Shown in pieces: positions 20,469 to 32,363 of a DNA stretch of 64,000 bases. Each line of letters opens with the position of its first letter. Within the stretch, counting starts at the first letter, position 1. The stretch lies in assembly GCA_963556255.1 (NCBI GenBank), contig OY744608.1:27437028-27501027 (forward strand). Reading direction: 5' to 3'. A model generated the notes under the pieces. The model saw only the letters and a program-made list of their open reading frames with translations, had not been told where the DNA came from and did no database searches. This DNA comes from Allolobophora icterica. Taxonomy: Eukaryota; Annelida; Clitellata; Crassiclitellata; Lumbricidae. Both the position numbers and the translations under genes were made by a program.

Positions 20469-22444
20469 GCTCTATAGTTGGCACCATAACTTACCGCACT
20501 GGGTGACACCAACCCTAGTGACGCCACTGCTCAGAATTCCAACACTCTTAACCATTTTACTCGAAATTTCATTGATTTCCATGTTAAATGTTGATCGACA
20601 TGTAGGTCTATCGAAAAAGTTGATTCCGTGATTTCTAAAATTTTATGCCTCTGGAGATCGCCCTATAAGCCCACCTATGTATAGGTTCTTTGAAGACTAC
20701 AGCTTCGTATTACGCACCCCTATGGTAAAATCCTAGCTACGCCATTGGTCTGTTCATACTGGCACATGCCAATTTTATAGCAAAAGAACTAAGGACAGTT
20801 TGCAAGAGACTTTCTGAGACAACTTGTTCAAGGCAAAATGCGACTTTCAATTCAAGACAGTTTCTAAAAGTCAAATAATCACGAGACTAAGACAAAGAAC
20901 CTGTCTCAAAACCGAGTCTTGAGACCATGCAACATCCAGTGGAAGTCTCTCCGGCCTCTTCTCTTGCCTATATAGTACAGTAGTACAGGAGCGTGATGTC
21001 AAGCCCCTTGTGACACTTCTCTCGCTCATTCCGTGGTTTGAAGGGATTTCGCTGTGGAACCCTGACACCCCACGTGCAGGGCGAGGGGCTGTCCGATGAT
21101 GATCTTATTGACAACAAACTTTTTAATGCAGCACTACCAGTTTCCCGTAATTAATGTAGACCTAGACTGCAAAGTTCAGCTGAATGACTTAAACTGAAAT
21201 TGGTGCCATGTGGAGGCCCTATCATGAAAGTTGTCGAATTGCTATTGTTTTCCACTCAAATTTCTACTAAATCAACGCTCGTCGCTATTCAACCATTGAG
21301 CTTAGAATTTAGATGATTTTGTTGTCAGAATTATAAAACCAGGCTCTAAGTATGTTAATATCACAAAAACCTCCCTTCCACTGCTTCTACTGGCCGAGTG
21401 TTCGTGGTTAGGAGACGGGATTACGTGTAGATTTTACTATAGGCTCGTAGGTTCGGCCTCCGTGACCTACCAGATGTCTAACTTCGCTGATCAGCAGTTC
21501 AATCGTTTCACGTTCACTGAACAGTTGAATTCAACAGACGATTTGGCGACTAAACATTTGTTTATTACACGATTAGCGTAAAACAAATTCAAGTAATTTT
21601 CAAACGAACTGAAATATTCTTCACTTCACAATCAATGTCAATAGACTCAGACACCAGTAACGCCCATCAACTCTCTCGTGTCTTCTAGCTTTACTCTGAA
21701 TCTCTCCTCGAATCACTCTGGATAATCCTGAACTCTGAATTCCCTTCTTTTTTCTTTGCAATCGCCCACCCCGTTATATACGCCCAATCGTGGTACCGGA
21801 GCGGGAAGGGCGGGGGCAGTGTGGAGAGATGCGAGGTGTGGATGGAAGGGGAACAGCGTGGAGAGATCAAACTTCTAAATAAACTGCCGGCAGACGAGGG
21901 AAATGGGTGGGAGAAGAGGACAGTGTGGAGACCAACCATCAAAAGAAACTGCCGGTAGACACCCGAGATGCGTGGGAGAAGGTGACAGTGTGGAGATAGC
22001 AATGATCAAAAAGGAAGGAGGAGGCGATCTAGAGGAGAGGGACAGGAAAGAGATATGTAGGACCGGGAGAGAGGACGAGGCAAAAGGAGAGGCGAGGGAG
22101 ATACGGAAAGTAGGCCTAGGGGCCTAATAATAATATAAAAAAAACTTTTATTTTTTTAATTGAGCATTTTGAAGAGGACATTTGTATACTGCCGGTTCCG
22201 AGAAAAATCAAAACAATCAGATTCACTTTTGACATAGATCGAGTTAGGCTATGGGCTACACTATAGGCCTACAAATTTGCTCCCATACCTCAAGTGCACG
22301 CCAAATGTCAGTGATACACTTTAAGCAACATTATTTTAATTAAGTTGTAACGCAGGTCTTTTTTTAAAGTATATAGGCCTACACAGAAATTTATTAAGAC
22401 AATGAAATAGTTTATTAGAATGCATAGCGATCGAGTTTCAACAA
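20469..22444. other. Intergenic and 3' flank of unit A
   Basis: Dispersed repeats: 20640-20750 matches 26035-26155, and 21168-21310 matches 31590-31740. From about 21980 the DNA is collinear with the 3' flanks of units B (32480-32970) and C (46640-46998 plus 53618-53867), ending at the exon 4 stop codon. No independent gene seen. Confidence 0.6.
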
Positions 22445-22555
22445 TCAGAGCAAAACGCATGACTGCTTGTTCTTCTTTTCTGGTGGCTCAAGTACGTTTT
22501 CTGGTGGCTCAAGTACGGTTAAGATGGCTTCTTCAAAAACATTGTTGAGACCTTT
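22445..22555 (-). pseudogene. Rho GTPase last coding exon, unit A
   Basis: A TTTACAG acceptor precedes 36 codons plus stop, starting KGLNNVFEEAILTVLEPPE and ending with the CVLL prenylation box (geranylgeranylation signal, as in Cdc42). A 21-bp in-frame tandem duplication repeats VLEPPE(N/K). The exon is open, but its only upstream partner, exon 3 at 30307-30424, is frameshifted and truncated, so the unit is a pseudogene. Confidence 0.85.
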
Positions 22556-22872
22556 CTGTAAATGAAAAGACAATTAACACAATATGACACATCCTGTTGG
22601 AGAACAACAAGCGTTAGCTAGGGGCCTACTTCCTGATCGTCATCTCGGAATTTCTAAAACACGAATAAAAAGTTAAGCACAGGGCGCCGCACCAGCTTAT
22701 TCACGAGCGTCAAAGTCAGAGAGGTTGTAATACTAATAATAAAAATCTTTTTCTTTAATTAAGCGCCTGCAAACGCACTGCGCTGTACAGTGAACAATGA
22801 ACATACATATAGTAGAAACGGCAGCCACGCAGGGCGCCTTACATACATGTATAGAGTAGAAGCACATGATAA

Positions 22873-23257
22873 GGGTTCTTCAGGAGTCGAATATAACTGC
22901 TTATGCGGCAGCCGACATACGGCGCCAAATCACGGCCTACTATTCATTTAACCACCGCCGCCACCTAGCGAGTGGAAGGCAGAATTTTTCCTTACGGGTG
23001 TCTACGGGGTTCGATCTTGGTACCTTGAGCTCTTCACGCCAGTGTGTTATCCATTACTCTACTCTAAGGGTTTTTCAGGAGTCGAATATAACTGCTTATG
23101 CGGCAGCCGACATACGGCGCCAAATCACGGCCTACTATTCATTTAACCACCGCCGCCACCTAGCGAGTGGAAGGCAGAATTTTTCCTTACGGGTGTCTAC
23201 GGGGTTCGATCTTGGTACCTTGAGCTCTTCACGCCAGTGTGTTATCCATTACTCTAC
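22873..23257. repeat. Tandem duplication, two near-identical 190-bp units
   Basis: Copies at 22873-23062 and 23068-23257 differ by at most one base by eye (GGGTTCTTCAGG versus GGGTTTTTCAGG). Within each, TAGCGAGTGG and GGGGTTCGATC, about 40 bp apart, resemble pol III A and B boxes, so a tRNA-related SINE is possible. It lies within unit A intron 3. The 149-codon ORF spanning both is a consequence of the duplication. Confidence 0.85.
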
Positions 23258-24035
23258 GCCCCCCGAAAAGATACCAAGTGAAAAACGAATTCCAGTGCTG
23301 GGGCTGCGTGTATGAGCAGGTCTTAACCTAGTCCGTCTTAAACGCCCTAGTCCGGACCAGCAAGGCTGTGACTAGAGGCCACCAGCAAGCGGCGTGCATG
23401 GACGTAGTTTAACACTGGACCTAGCTAGTCAGAGACCAGAATGGGCGTGGTCAAACTGTGGTAAAACCCAGCGTTAATAGTTATATGCGATCATAGAGGG
23501 ACGCGCATGCGCAAGCTTTTATGCTCTTTCTGAATGTAAATGTATGACCGTTCTGAATGACGCGATTTGGGTCTGATCTCCCAAAACATTTTAATTGATC
23601 AACTAAGTTCCATCTTAGATTATCTAGTGTACATGGGCGTCCCTAATTTTAGCGGGCATTGGTCCCTTTATTGCATATTGTGTTATTGCCTGATTTTCTT
23701 CATTGATTGCCATTTTAAACAATAAATTGAATGGAATGGAAATTGTAAAAACATGTTAACGTGGATAGCCACCGGCTGGGCAGTAATAAAGCAGGTTAAT
23801 TTGAGTGTTGTGTTTTGTACACGAAAGGGCCATGGGAAACTTTTACACTGTATAACGTTGAATGTAAATTACCATGCCTATTTGTTACATTTAAGGACAC
23901 AGACAGCTTCTTGGCTAATCAGAGCGCATACGCGGCGCGTCGATTCCACATACTCGGCCAATTTGTCACAAATTATTAATAGTTCGTGACGACGAAAGCG
24001 AAAAGCATCATAAAGTTCATTGTCGGAGTACGAGT
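23258..24035. other. Intron 3 DNA of unit A, nothing further recognised
   Basis: Starts with GAAAAGATACCAAGTGAAAAACG, shared with units B and C. The remainder shows no clear structure. Confidence 0.4.
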
Positions 24036-24083
24036 CGAGTGGATTTCGGCGATCCCTGTTTAGGGATCGCCGAAATACACTCG
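24036..24083. repeat. Near-perfect hairpin
   Basis: Arms of 22 bp with one mismatch (CGAGTGGATTTCGGCGATCC and its complement) around a GTTT loop; the inner 15 bp pair perfectly. Confidence 0.85.
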
Positions 24084-24249
24084 AAATCCACTCTCTTTTG
24101 CGTCTTAAACTTCTCTAAAACGACGAACAACCAGTGCCGGCCTTAGGATATTTCGGGCCCCGTGCAGAGTATACTATACGGGCCCCTAGTGGCGTAGCCA
24201 TACAAGGTGCGTAAGGTGCGTACATCCCCCCTATCAAGTGGCAAATATG

Positions 24250-24545
24250 GTAAGAATATCGCTCCGCCCCTGCTTTTCTGAGGGAGCTTTGTCGTTCCAC
24301 CCTAGATGTTCGGTGTCGCCGTTCTATCCGCTCCTCCACGCAACGTGAGCTTCTTGTCCCCCACGCACGAACGTCTATCAGAGAGCAAGGTGCTTTTTCT
24401 GTTGTTGGCCCTTCTGTCTGGAATTGGCTTTGCGCTTGTTGCCTAGATTCTGATACTGTTATTCCAATCTTAAAACTGTCTGTTTAATTCGAGGCTGGGT
24501 CGGGAGAGCTCCTGACTAGATACCCTGAAGGGGAGCTATAAAAAT
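24250..24545 (+). pseudogene. CR1-like LINE 3' end
   Basis: Plus-strand frame reads VPHARTSIREQGAFSVVG and PSVWNWL, the same C-terminal block as at 16140-16545. Then comes an early stop and a 3' UTR ending GGGGAGCTATAAAAATTC with TGAATGAATT. Confidence 0.75.
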
Positions 24546-25214
24546 TCTTGCAATGAATGAATTACCTGTAACAACGGAAACTCCAGAACGTACCTTTTCT
24601 AACCATGGAAATTTTTAAAACCTACTTATGCTCAAGATTGACCGTTGGCAATATTCAGGGATTGGCTATGGCTTACATTCACAAGATAGGACAATCAGTG
24701 TTGATGACGTTATTGATCGATTCGGAACAAAAAAATCGACGGCTAAAGCTTTCTTGAACCAGATAAACGAAAACTCAATTAACTGATGGAAAGGAACTTC
24801 AAGATTCAGAATAGCAGTTGTTGTTGCTGCTTTTAAAGTATCCTACACGTAAATCTGCTTCGCATTGTTAATATTTAGCCTAAGCCTCAAACTTTAAAAA
24901 TCTGTGAATCTGTAAAAATAAGAAAGTAGTATTGAGAAAGTTAGAAAGAAAGTGCGTAGGCCTAAGCCTGTTGCGTAGGCCTGCACAACAGCAGGCCTAT
25001 TCACCCTGTGATAAAATTCTAGCTTAGTTCGTAGGTCTTTATAAATGAATAGCAAATAGTTAATAAATAGTTAATAGCCTATAGTTAATAAAACTGTGGC
25101 ATCTCGAGTAAGATAAACTACAGAGAACTTGGTCGTGGAGGATATTTGTCGTTAGTCGACAGAACATGACAAATTATGACAAATTGATTAGGCCTATGTA
25201 TCAACAAATGTCAT

Positions 25215-25710
25215 GTCATGTCGTCGCTCTGTGATGGTAGGCTACATGAATGGATCAACATTGCCCAACGTTTTCTATCTCGTATTGCAACCATTAGGCT
25301 GGTCCCAGATAGTCCAATTCATCCTATGATGTTGTCAATCCAGGATATTTTGGTCTATCGCGGTTGCCAACCCCATCTACAAGACCGTCATCAGGCTGCC
25401 TTCGATATTGTCCCTCGGCTGCCTCATGATGTATCCGAAGTACTGTACTTGCGGATTCCGACGTGGTTCACCAGTTCACTTTTGGTCCTCGCCAGCGTGT
25501 ATACTTTTTGTCCACGGAATTCTTAGTAGTTTTCGGACGCACTTGTTCCCGAACGCTTGGAGCCTTGGATGCGTTTCGTTTTTCTCTTCTTCTTTCCTTA
25601 GCGTCCAGGCCTCACATCCGTATGTTGCTGTCGGCCATGTCAATGCCTTCATTATCCGTAATTTGGTGTCATTATGTATTGACTTGTTCTTCCATATTTA
25701 ACAATTATAG
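25215..25710 (-). pseudogene. LINE reverse-transcriptase C-terminal remnant
   Basis: Minus-strand translation contains TYGCEAWTLRKEEE, FGNKCVRKLLRIPWTKS and then YFGYIMRQPRD, the conserved tail of LINE ORF2 proteins of the kind also found at 57545-58790. Several frameshifts and stops. Confidence 0.8.
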
Positions 25711-26753
25711 TTGATAAAACTCGCATCTCGAGTAAGATAAACTGCAGAGAACTCTATCGTGGAGAATATTTGCCTTTAGTCCACAGGACATGAAAAATTA
25801 TGAAAATTGATTATGAATCAACAAATACATTTTTACAACGTTTCTGTGGAACCTAAAAAGATTAGACAAGGACACAGGCTAAGTGTTTAATGATCTGAGC
25901 CATAAAACAAACCAATTACTAAGTCTGTTGCTCTGTTTTTAAAGTAGTGCATAAGTCATCTGCGTCATTTCTTGACACATCAGGCCTACTAGTTACGCTG
26001 TGAATCTGTTAAATAAGAAAGTACTGATTGTCTAAAATTCTATGCCTCTGCATGGAAGTCGCCCTATAACTTTATAAGCCAACCTATGTACATGGGTTCT
26101 GTGAAGACTACTGCTTCGCATTACCCTATGGTAAAATCCTAGCTACGCCACTGCTGAGGCCCCCCATGACACAAGTCAAATTGTGTTTCATTGCTAATCA
26201 TGACTATAATAACCACCGTAGTGGTTATTAGATCGAACATAACCACCAAGGTATGTGATAAATACACCTTGCTACTGATTCGCTAGATAACATGCCCGTG
26301 CGGCGAAACGCATAGACTAGATTTAATTAAGTTCAGTAGATGTCGCATTGGTAATGTAAAAACGTAGAGTTCCTATTTAATGCAAGGAATAAATTAATCG
26401 ATAGCATTTGTAAATGATCTCAACCAATAGATATAAAAGGTAAAAATAGTGCTAAAATGTTCATAAAATGCAGGGTAATAATCTGGATAAAGCTTAATAA
26501 TATATTTTATTTTATTTTAGGGTATTGAAATAGTAAACTATCATAAGTTATATAGTATAATGTAGTAATAGTTAGTTTATGGGTAGTATACCCTAGAGCA
26601 TTAATTATGATATTTTTCATAATTTTAGACATGGATAAAGGTCAAAAAATAAAATTAACAGTCAAATACCAAATTGGTCCAAACTTACAGGAATGACAGG
26701 GTAACTAATAAGTAATCAAGTAAGAACCAAGTGGAGGACTCTTGACCAAACCG

Positions 26754-27600
26754 TTATTGTTCTAATAGTAATCCTAAGAGGTTTTCCAAGTTCAATTCAT
26801 CTATGTTTTTAAAGCTATGTAGGTTAGTTGCATTTTTTAACCAAGGGGCAGGGTATTTAGAACTAATTAAAGTGTTCTTAATATTTTTCCCGTTTTTATA
26901 GGCAATCATAGGTATAGAATTGAAACAGGTATGTAATTCTGGGTTTTCAGCTAGAAATTCTTGCCAGAGCTTATGAAGTGTTCTTTTAAGTATAGTTTTC
27001 TTATCGAATTTATTTTCGTAAATAAGAATCAAGATGGGTCTATCGATGGTATTATTTTTGGTTTTATAGAACAATAGTGTAGTTCTATCTACAAGTTTAA
27101 GTTTATCAATAGCTTTTTTAGAATTAATTCCGGGTATTCTCTTAGTTTAAAAGCATTATACATATTTAGAAGCTGGTAATCTAAATCAAGCGGGTCTGAG
27201 ACAATTCGTTTAAGTCTTAAAAATTGACTAAATGGGATTGCTTGTTTAACATGGGGAGGATGATTACTTTGATAGTTTAAATATAACTTTCTGTCAGTTG
27301 GTTTAGTAAAGATAGTTGTTTTTAAGCAATTATTAAGTTTAATAACTTTAACATCTAGGAAGGGGATTTCTTGTTTAGATTTATTAATAGTGAATTTAAA
27401 ATTAGGATGAAAATTGTTAAGAGTAATAAAGTAATCATTCAATTTTTCAGAGGTCAGATTCCAGATACGGAAAAGATCGTCTATGAACCTATCGTGGTCC
27501 CATGTTAGGTCTGGGTAGGTGAAGTTGAAGTTCTGGAAAAATTTGTACATTACTATGTTCGCTTCTTGTACAGAGCTAGCTCCTCCCATGGCTATTTTAG
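26754..27600 (-). pseudogene. Penelope-like element RT fragment
   Basis: Two adjacent minus frames (27089-27589, then 26754-27074). The first has the hallmark RFIDDLFRIW block, LNNFHPNFKFT, IPFLDVKV, TKPTDRKLYL and HPPHVKQAIPFSQFLRLKRI, typical of Penelope-like RTs. The second has LHKLWQEFLAENPEL and KNIKNTLISSKYP, the region after the palm. One frameshift separates them, and neither the upstream RT part nor the GIY-YIG domain is present. Penelope-like elements are retroelements distinct from LTR and LINE groups. Confidence 0.85.
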
Positions 27601-27828
27601 TAGATTGTTAACAAGTACAATAAAAATCAAATTTAACTATGCACAAGAATTCTGGGATATAGAGGACGTTGACTTTTTTGTTGTTGACAAAAGAGAAGAT
27701 TTAATCAAAACCATAATATTATTATTAGAGTGACTTGCTCATGTTAATTTTCTGTGACATTTTCGGGCCCCCTTAAGGTGCGGGCCCCGTGCGACCGCAC
27801 GGTTCGCACGCCCCTAAGGCCGGCACTG

Positions 27829-28621
27829 GAACAACATAACCGCCGCCATCTTCCTGCTCGCGCTAGGCTGGGCTAGTGAATCTACGCCTGGCTGTCCGGT
27901 GGCGTAGCCTTGGTCTGGACTAAGCGCACTAGGCGGTCGACATGCACACGGGTCTTATCCACCAGTCGGGCTTAGAGCTAAAATCTAGTCCGGACTAGGA
28001 CTGCTCATACACGCGGCCCTGCAGAAGACCAGACTGTCACCAGACTACTTGAAGGCGACGCGGAATGGTTGGAAGGGTCAGTGTAAGATTTACTGAAATG
28101 TAGAATTGATATTGAATTGAAAAACTGTGGAGTAATAGGAAAGAGGAAGATCCTGGTCTTCCAAAAATTGTTTATGGGTATTGAGAAAAGGCACTTGCAG
28201 AATTCAGAAGAGTACCACAGTCCAGGTGCAACGTGGTGTATGGATCAGCTACTGGGGGACAGTGAACCCTTATGATCAGAATTATGTTTTTGCAGCGCGT
28301 GTGTACATTACACTCGCTAACTTCAATTCCGTGAAATGGTCGTGAAGCGTCATATTTAAATACCGTCATGCGTGCTAAACATAAGGTACATGCATGCTGA
28401 CTGGAACATTTTTCAACCTAACTGGTCGATCAAGCCGCGGAATTCTTGAATCACAGTGCAGCTCAATTGATCTGCATAAATTATAATTATGTACTATTAT
28501 GTAGTGATCGTTATTGTCGTAGCCTACCAGCCTTGAACTGATATGAGCAAAGCCAGGTCCTATATCATCACACTTTCCAACAAATGAGAAGTCCTCTGAG
28601 CATATATATCTGTACTGAACA
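27829..28621. other. Unit A intron 3 continuation
   Basis: 28050-28620 is collinear with 33300-34560 (B) and 54120-54760 plus 55004-55140 (C), minus the insertions those copies carry. No gene seen. Confidence 0.6.
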
Positions 28622-28853
28622 CAGGGCCGGATTAACAAATGTGGTGGACCTGTTCAGTAAAACTGTGGGGGCCCCAACGACTGTATACTGTAGAGTGTAG
28701 GCCTACACAATAAAATGGCGTCATTTTTTAATGTGTCACATAGCACTTGACTTCCGGTCAGGTCAGAGGCTTAACTTTGGTCTAGAAAGTGGGGGTACCA
28801 AATTGCGCATCGTTTCCCCTTCAAGACCGTTGAGTGATTATATAATGGTGCCC

Positions 28854-28855
<2 letters not shown>

Positions 28856-28916
<61 letters not shown>

Positions 28917-28920
28917 AGTA
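28856..28920. repeat. (ATA)n(ATG)n microsatellite
   Basis: Ten or so AAT units, then GAT units. Produces poly-Asn and poly-Asp ORFs. Confidence 0.95.
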
Positions 28921-29039
28921 ATAATAACAATAGCAATAAATATAATAATGACAATAAGCGCAATAATAAATATAGTTACAATAACAAGAATAATTAATAA
29001 TATATAATAATGGAAATAAAAATAAAAATTTAAAATTAC

Positions 29040-29920
29040 TAACAATAGACGTGTTTCATTATTGAAGAGACGTATGTCGATCATAGTTGAAGTGACGTAA
29101 CAATAGGTCTTTATTCTCTAGATTTAAACCTAATAACAATTAATAGACTTATAATAGTCAACTATTCATAATTGAAGTGACGAAAGAATGGCCTTTATTC
29201 TCTAAATCTAAAATCACGAACAACAGACGTGTTTCACAATTGAACTGAAGTGACAATAGGCCTTTAGGCCTATTCTCTAAATTTAAATTCAGTTACATTG
29301 ATAGGCTTTATCCTAATTGAAGTGACGTAACAAAGGCCTTTATTCTATCTGAATTAGGCCTATTAGTTATAGACGTGTTCCATAATCGAAATGACGTACT
29401 TAACAAATGATAGTCCTTTATTCTCTAACTTTGAACTGAATAACAATAGACTTTTTCATAATTTAAATAACGTAACCAAGGCCTTTATTCTCTATATATG
29501 AGATTAAAAATAATAGACGTTTTAGCAATTATTGTAATGACGTAACTATGAGCCGTTATTGTCTAAATTTAAACTTAATAACATTAGACTTTTCATAGCT
29601 GAAGTGACGTAACAAAGGCCTTTATTCTCTGAATGTAAACCTATAATAACAATACACTTCTTCATAATTGAAGAGACGTAACAACTGCCTTTATTCTCAA
29701 AATCTAAAAATTACAAAATAATGTGTTTCAAAAGTGAAGTGACATAACAACGGGCTTTTGGTTTTTAAATTAAAACTTACAGGCATATAATAGACGTGTT
29801 TCATAATAAAAGTGACGTAAAAGGGCCTTTATTCATAAAATTTAAATTTGTTAACAAAAACTTGTTTCACAGTGTTTCATAATTGAAATGACGTAACAAT
29901 GGGCCTTTATTGTACCGCCA
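29040..29920. repeat. Diverged tandem array, about 85-bp unit, with TGACGTAA in most units
   Basis: Ten or eleven imperfect units with the pattern AATAGACGTGTTTCATAATT, GAAGTGACGTAACAA, GGCCTTTATTCTCTAAATTT. Units differ by substitutions and small indels. TGACGTAA is the core of CREB/ATF-type sites (known motif); any function is speculative. Confidence 0.85.
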
Positions 29921-30306
29921 GGTAGTAAGTGTTCAAATATGCAAGTAAAAATAGGTCTTACTAGCATTTCTGGCTGATTGTTTTGATGATTCTGCCTGAT
30001 AATGGAAACTCCTATAGGGGCCCACACATGTGCGAAATTTGTGTATTTGTGTATATTAAATGCGTAGATTCGAATAATTTGTTCCTAATTTTTTTACTCA
30101 TTTTACTATTAGACTTAACAAATAACAATAATTTTAAAATATTAAAAAAAAATTCTTTTGCATGTGTGGGGCCCCTCAAGTGCGGGGCCCCTGTTCGGCC
30201 GAACATGTTGAACATGCCTTAATCCGCCTCTGATTGAGGATTCGTTTAATTTCAGTCTAGATACAAAATAATTTTTAAAATGTCGAGGGTTTATAGGTAG
30301 GCCTAC

Positions 30307-30424
30307 CTGTGTGAGCGCTGAGCATTCCAGTACCTAGATCCCCCCAGATCCTTAGCGACTTTTTGTCCCATTTCAAGGAGATGGGCTTCTGACGCATCTT
30401 GGCAAGCCTTTCAATCGAGTGCTG
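30307..30424 (-). pseudogene. Rho GTPase exon 3 remnant, unit A
   Basis: Minus strand reads SIERLAKMRQKPIS as in units B and C. Then one T is missing (TCCTTGAAATGGG versus TCCTTTGAAATGGG), shifting the frame through the rest of the exon. The first third of the exon, encoding the G4 motif, is absent. The donor side is CACACAG followed by GTAGGCC. Exons 1-2 of this unit are not found. Confidence 0.88.
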
Positions 30425-31312
30425 GCTTACCTCAATAAATAAGTGCTTTTAGCATTGAAAATCGTGTTGGGACTGTTGGAATAATCATAAAAATAAAGAA
30501 AATTTGTTTAAAATATTTTCAAAATCTCTGGGGCAAATGCCCCCCTTCCACCCTCCGGACGCCCATGGTTCTGATATCATCAGAGAGCATCCGTTTGTAC
30601 CAATCCCATCACAATTCAACGGATCTAAATTTAACTCTTGCGTTTGCCTAATTACCAGCCGGCCCAATGCTTTACCGCTCACTCTAGGCTTGATCGAAGG
30701 TGATCAACCCTCAAAACACCTGTCATGAACATCGGAAAACGCAATGAAGTCTTCGTGTCTTTTATTGTTGTGCACATAACTTATACACAGGCTAAACTGA
30801 GAACCATGAGAAATATTGGTATAATCAACGGGCTAATCACTGATGAGCTAAAAATGGTATCAAGAGGTAATATTCAAACGGCAGTCCGTCGCTGTACAGG
30901 CTTAATAATAATCACGTGAAATTCATCCTGTAGCAAACCAATGTTAAAATTATTTTTTAGACTCTTAGGTGGGGGATCGCCCCCTGGATCCGCCTCTGGT
31001 TTCTTGATCACATCTCTGTTGTGTGCAATAGGCCTACTGTACACTCAGCTGTAAGTCTACACTTATGACGAGTCCAATATTCCGGTACTTCTCTGACCAA
31101 CCGAATCTAAACGTTGTGAAAAAATCACTATTTCTCAGAATATTTATATCAGACTTGCAAATTTTATTGAGTCATTTCATTTATGGTTGAGGAAGTCGTG
31201 CTGGAAGTGTGTCAGGTAAACCGAAATAATCTGTTAACTGGCCACGAGGTTAATTTCTCAAGTTATCGCCCAAGTTTCATTAATATATTTCAAAACTCAC
31301 CCTTTTACCCAT
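30425..31312. other. Deletion junction and dispersed repeat
   Basis: About 30460-30990 contains a repeat also found at about 63290-64000 (shared ATCAGAGAGCATCCGTTTGT, CTCACTCTAGGCTTGATCGA and GTCTTCGTGTCTTTTATTG). It has GGGGCAAATGCCCCC near one end and GGGGGATCGCCCCCTGG near the other, like a MITE. No conserved protein. Confidence 0.6.
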
Positions 31313-31575
31313 TGGCGTAATTTGTGGGAGGCACGAGAGGTACCCGTACCCCCACTTTTTTGGACTGAGGGTACCGTACATCCCCCACTTTCTAAACAAT
31401 ACCAATCAATATTTTATTATTATCGCAATTAAAAAGGTGGCTTGTTTTTATTGACACAAAAATTAATGAGAATACTGGCAGGGTAATACGTCCAAAATGG
31501 TCTCCATGCGAAAAGCGAAAGTGGAGAAGAAAATGGTACCCCCACTTTTTAGACCAAAGTTACACTTCTGCCCAT
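31313..31575. mobile_element. MITE of the GGCGTAA family
   Basis: ATTGGCGTAATTTG near the left end and AAAGTTACACTTCTG near the right, with ACCCCCACTTTTT blocks inside, as in the copy at 15745-16131. Confidence 0.65.
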
Positions 31576-31987
31576 AAATAATTATTTTAGACTGCAAAGT
31601 TCAGTTGAATGACTTAAACTGAAATTGGTGCCATGCATGCGGAGGCCCTATCATGAAAGTTGTCGAACTGCTATTGCTTTCCACTCAAATTTCTATGAAT
31701 GCAACGCTCCTCGGTATTCACCCCTTGGGCTTAGAATTGAGATGATTTTGTCAGGGTGGGAATTGTCAGGGGGTTGGGGTTCTACCTTCTAGTCTTTCTT
31801 AGGACCCCCGTTCAGTCGCACACATGTTTAAGTCTATCGCGAACAGTAGGCCTATAGCCGAGTTAAAGCTTGGGGCGGCCAATTAAATTGAGGCTATTAC
31901 CATAAGCCCATAGGCCGAGCCATGGCCGGATTGATCACCTGGATCCGCGCTCGTCGGCATAAATTTAAACTTTCCTGTTGGTTCATG

Positions 31988-32363
31988 CATAGGCGTAGAC
32001 TCAGGGGGAGGCAGCCGGGGCACGTCCCCATTAATTGAGGAGGGGCATTCCCCAAAACACCGAGAGGAGAATTTCTTGAAATATTAAAATATTATGTTTT
32101 ACTATACAAAAACTTCTTCAACAACAGAAAAACAGAGACAAAGAACTGAAATACTATCGAAAATTCATAATGAAAACAAATATTTACTTATGTCTTCAAC
32201 ATCTTCAATATTAAAAAAGTTTACATGTAAACAAAAAGCACCCATATCACACGCATTCGGTAACACCGGAAGAGAACATGATGTCATCAGTTTTCGTGTT
32301 CTGTCGACTCGCTGATTGTCCAGACCCGATGCCCCCAATATTTTGGACAAGTTTGCGCCACTG
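31988..32363. mobile_element. hAT-type MITE, CATAGGCGTAGACTC family (3' flank of unit B)
   Basis: Termini CATAGGCGTAGACTC / GTTTGCGCCACTG; flanks GGTTCATG and GATCCATG (6/8). Lacks the CAGAGGTG insert of the other copies. Confidence 0.7.

Larger units (their letters stand above)
24132..27828. mobile_element. hAT-like element with CAGTGCCGGCCTTAGG termini carrying nested retroelements
   Basis: Inverted termini CAGTGCCGGCCTTAGG / CCTAAGGCCGGCACTG, each next to GGGCCCC-rich DNA. Flanks share GAACAAC (7 of the 8 bp expected for hAT). Inside are a CR1-like LINE tail, a second LINE fragment and a Penelope-like fragment. No transposase seen. It lies in unit A intron 3. Confidence 0.75.
28622..30232. 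mobile_element. hAT-type element with internal 85-bp tandem array
   Basis: Termini CAGGGCCGGATTAA / TTAATCCGCCTCTG with GGGGCCCC next to each end. Flanks ACTGAACA and ATTGAGGA; the empty site is visible in units B (about 35493, CATTGAGGATTC) and C (55134). No transposase. Inside are a MITE end and microsatellite (28760-28920) and an array at 29040-29920. Confidence 0.8.

Noticed and set aside
22980..23045. tRNA gene
   Set aside because: Only A- and B-box-like strings are present; I cannot fold a cloverleaf.
22866..23315. 149-codon ORF with an internal repeat
   Set aside because: Caused by the 195-bp tandem duplication; no family and no splice context.
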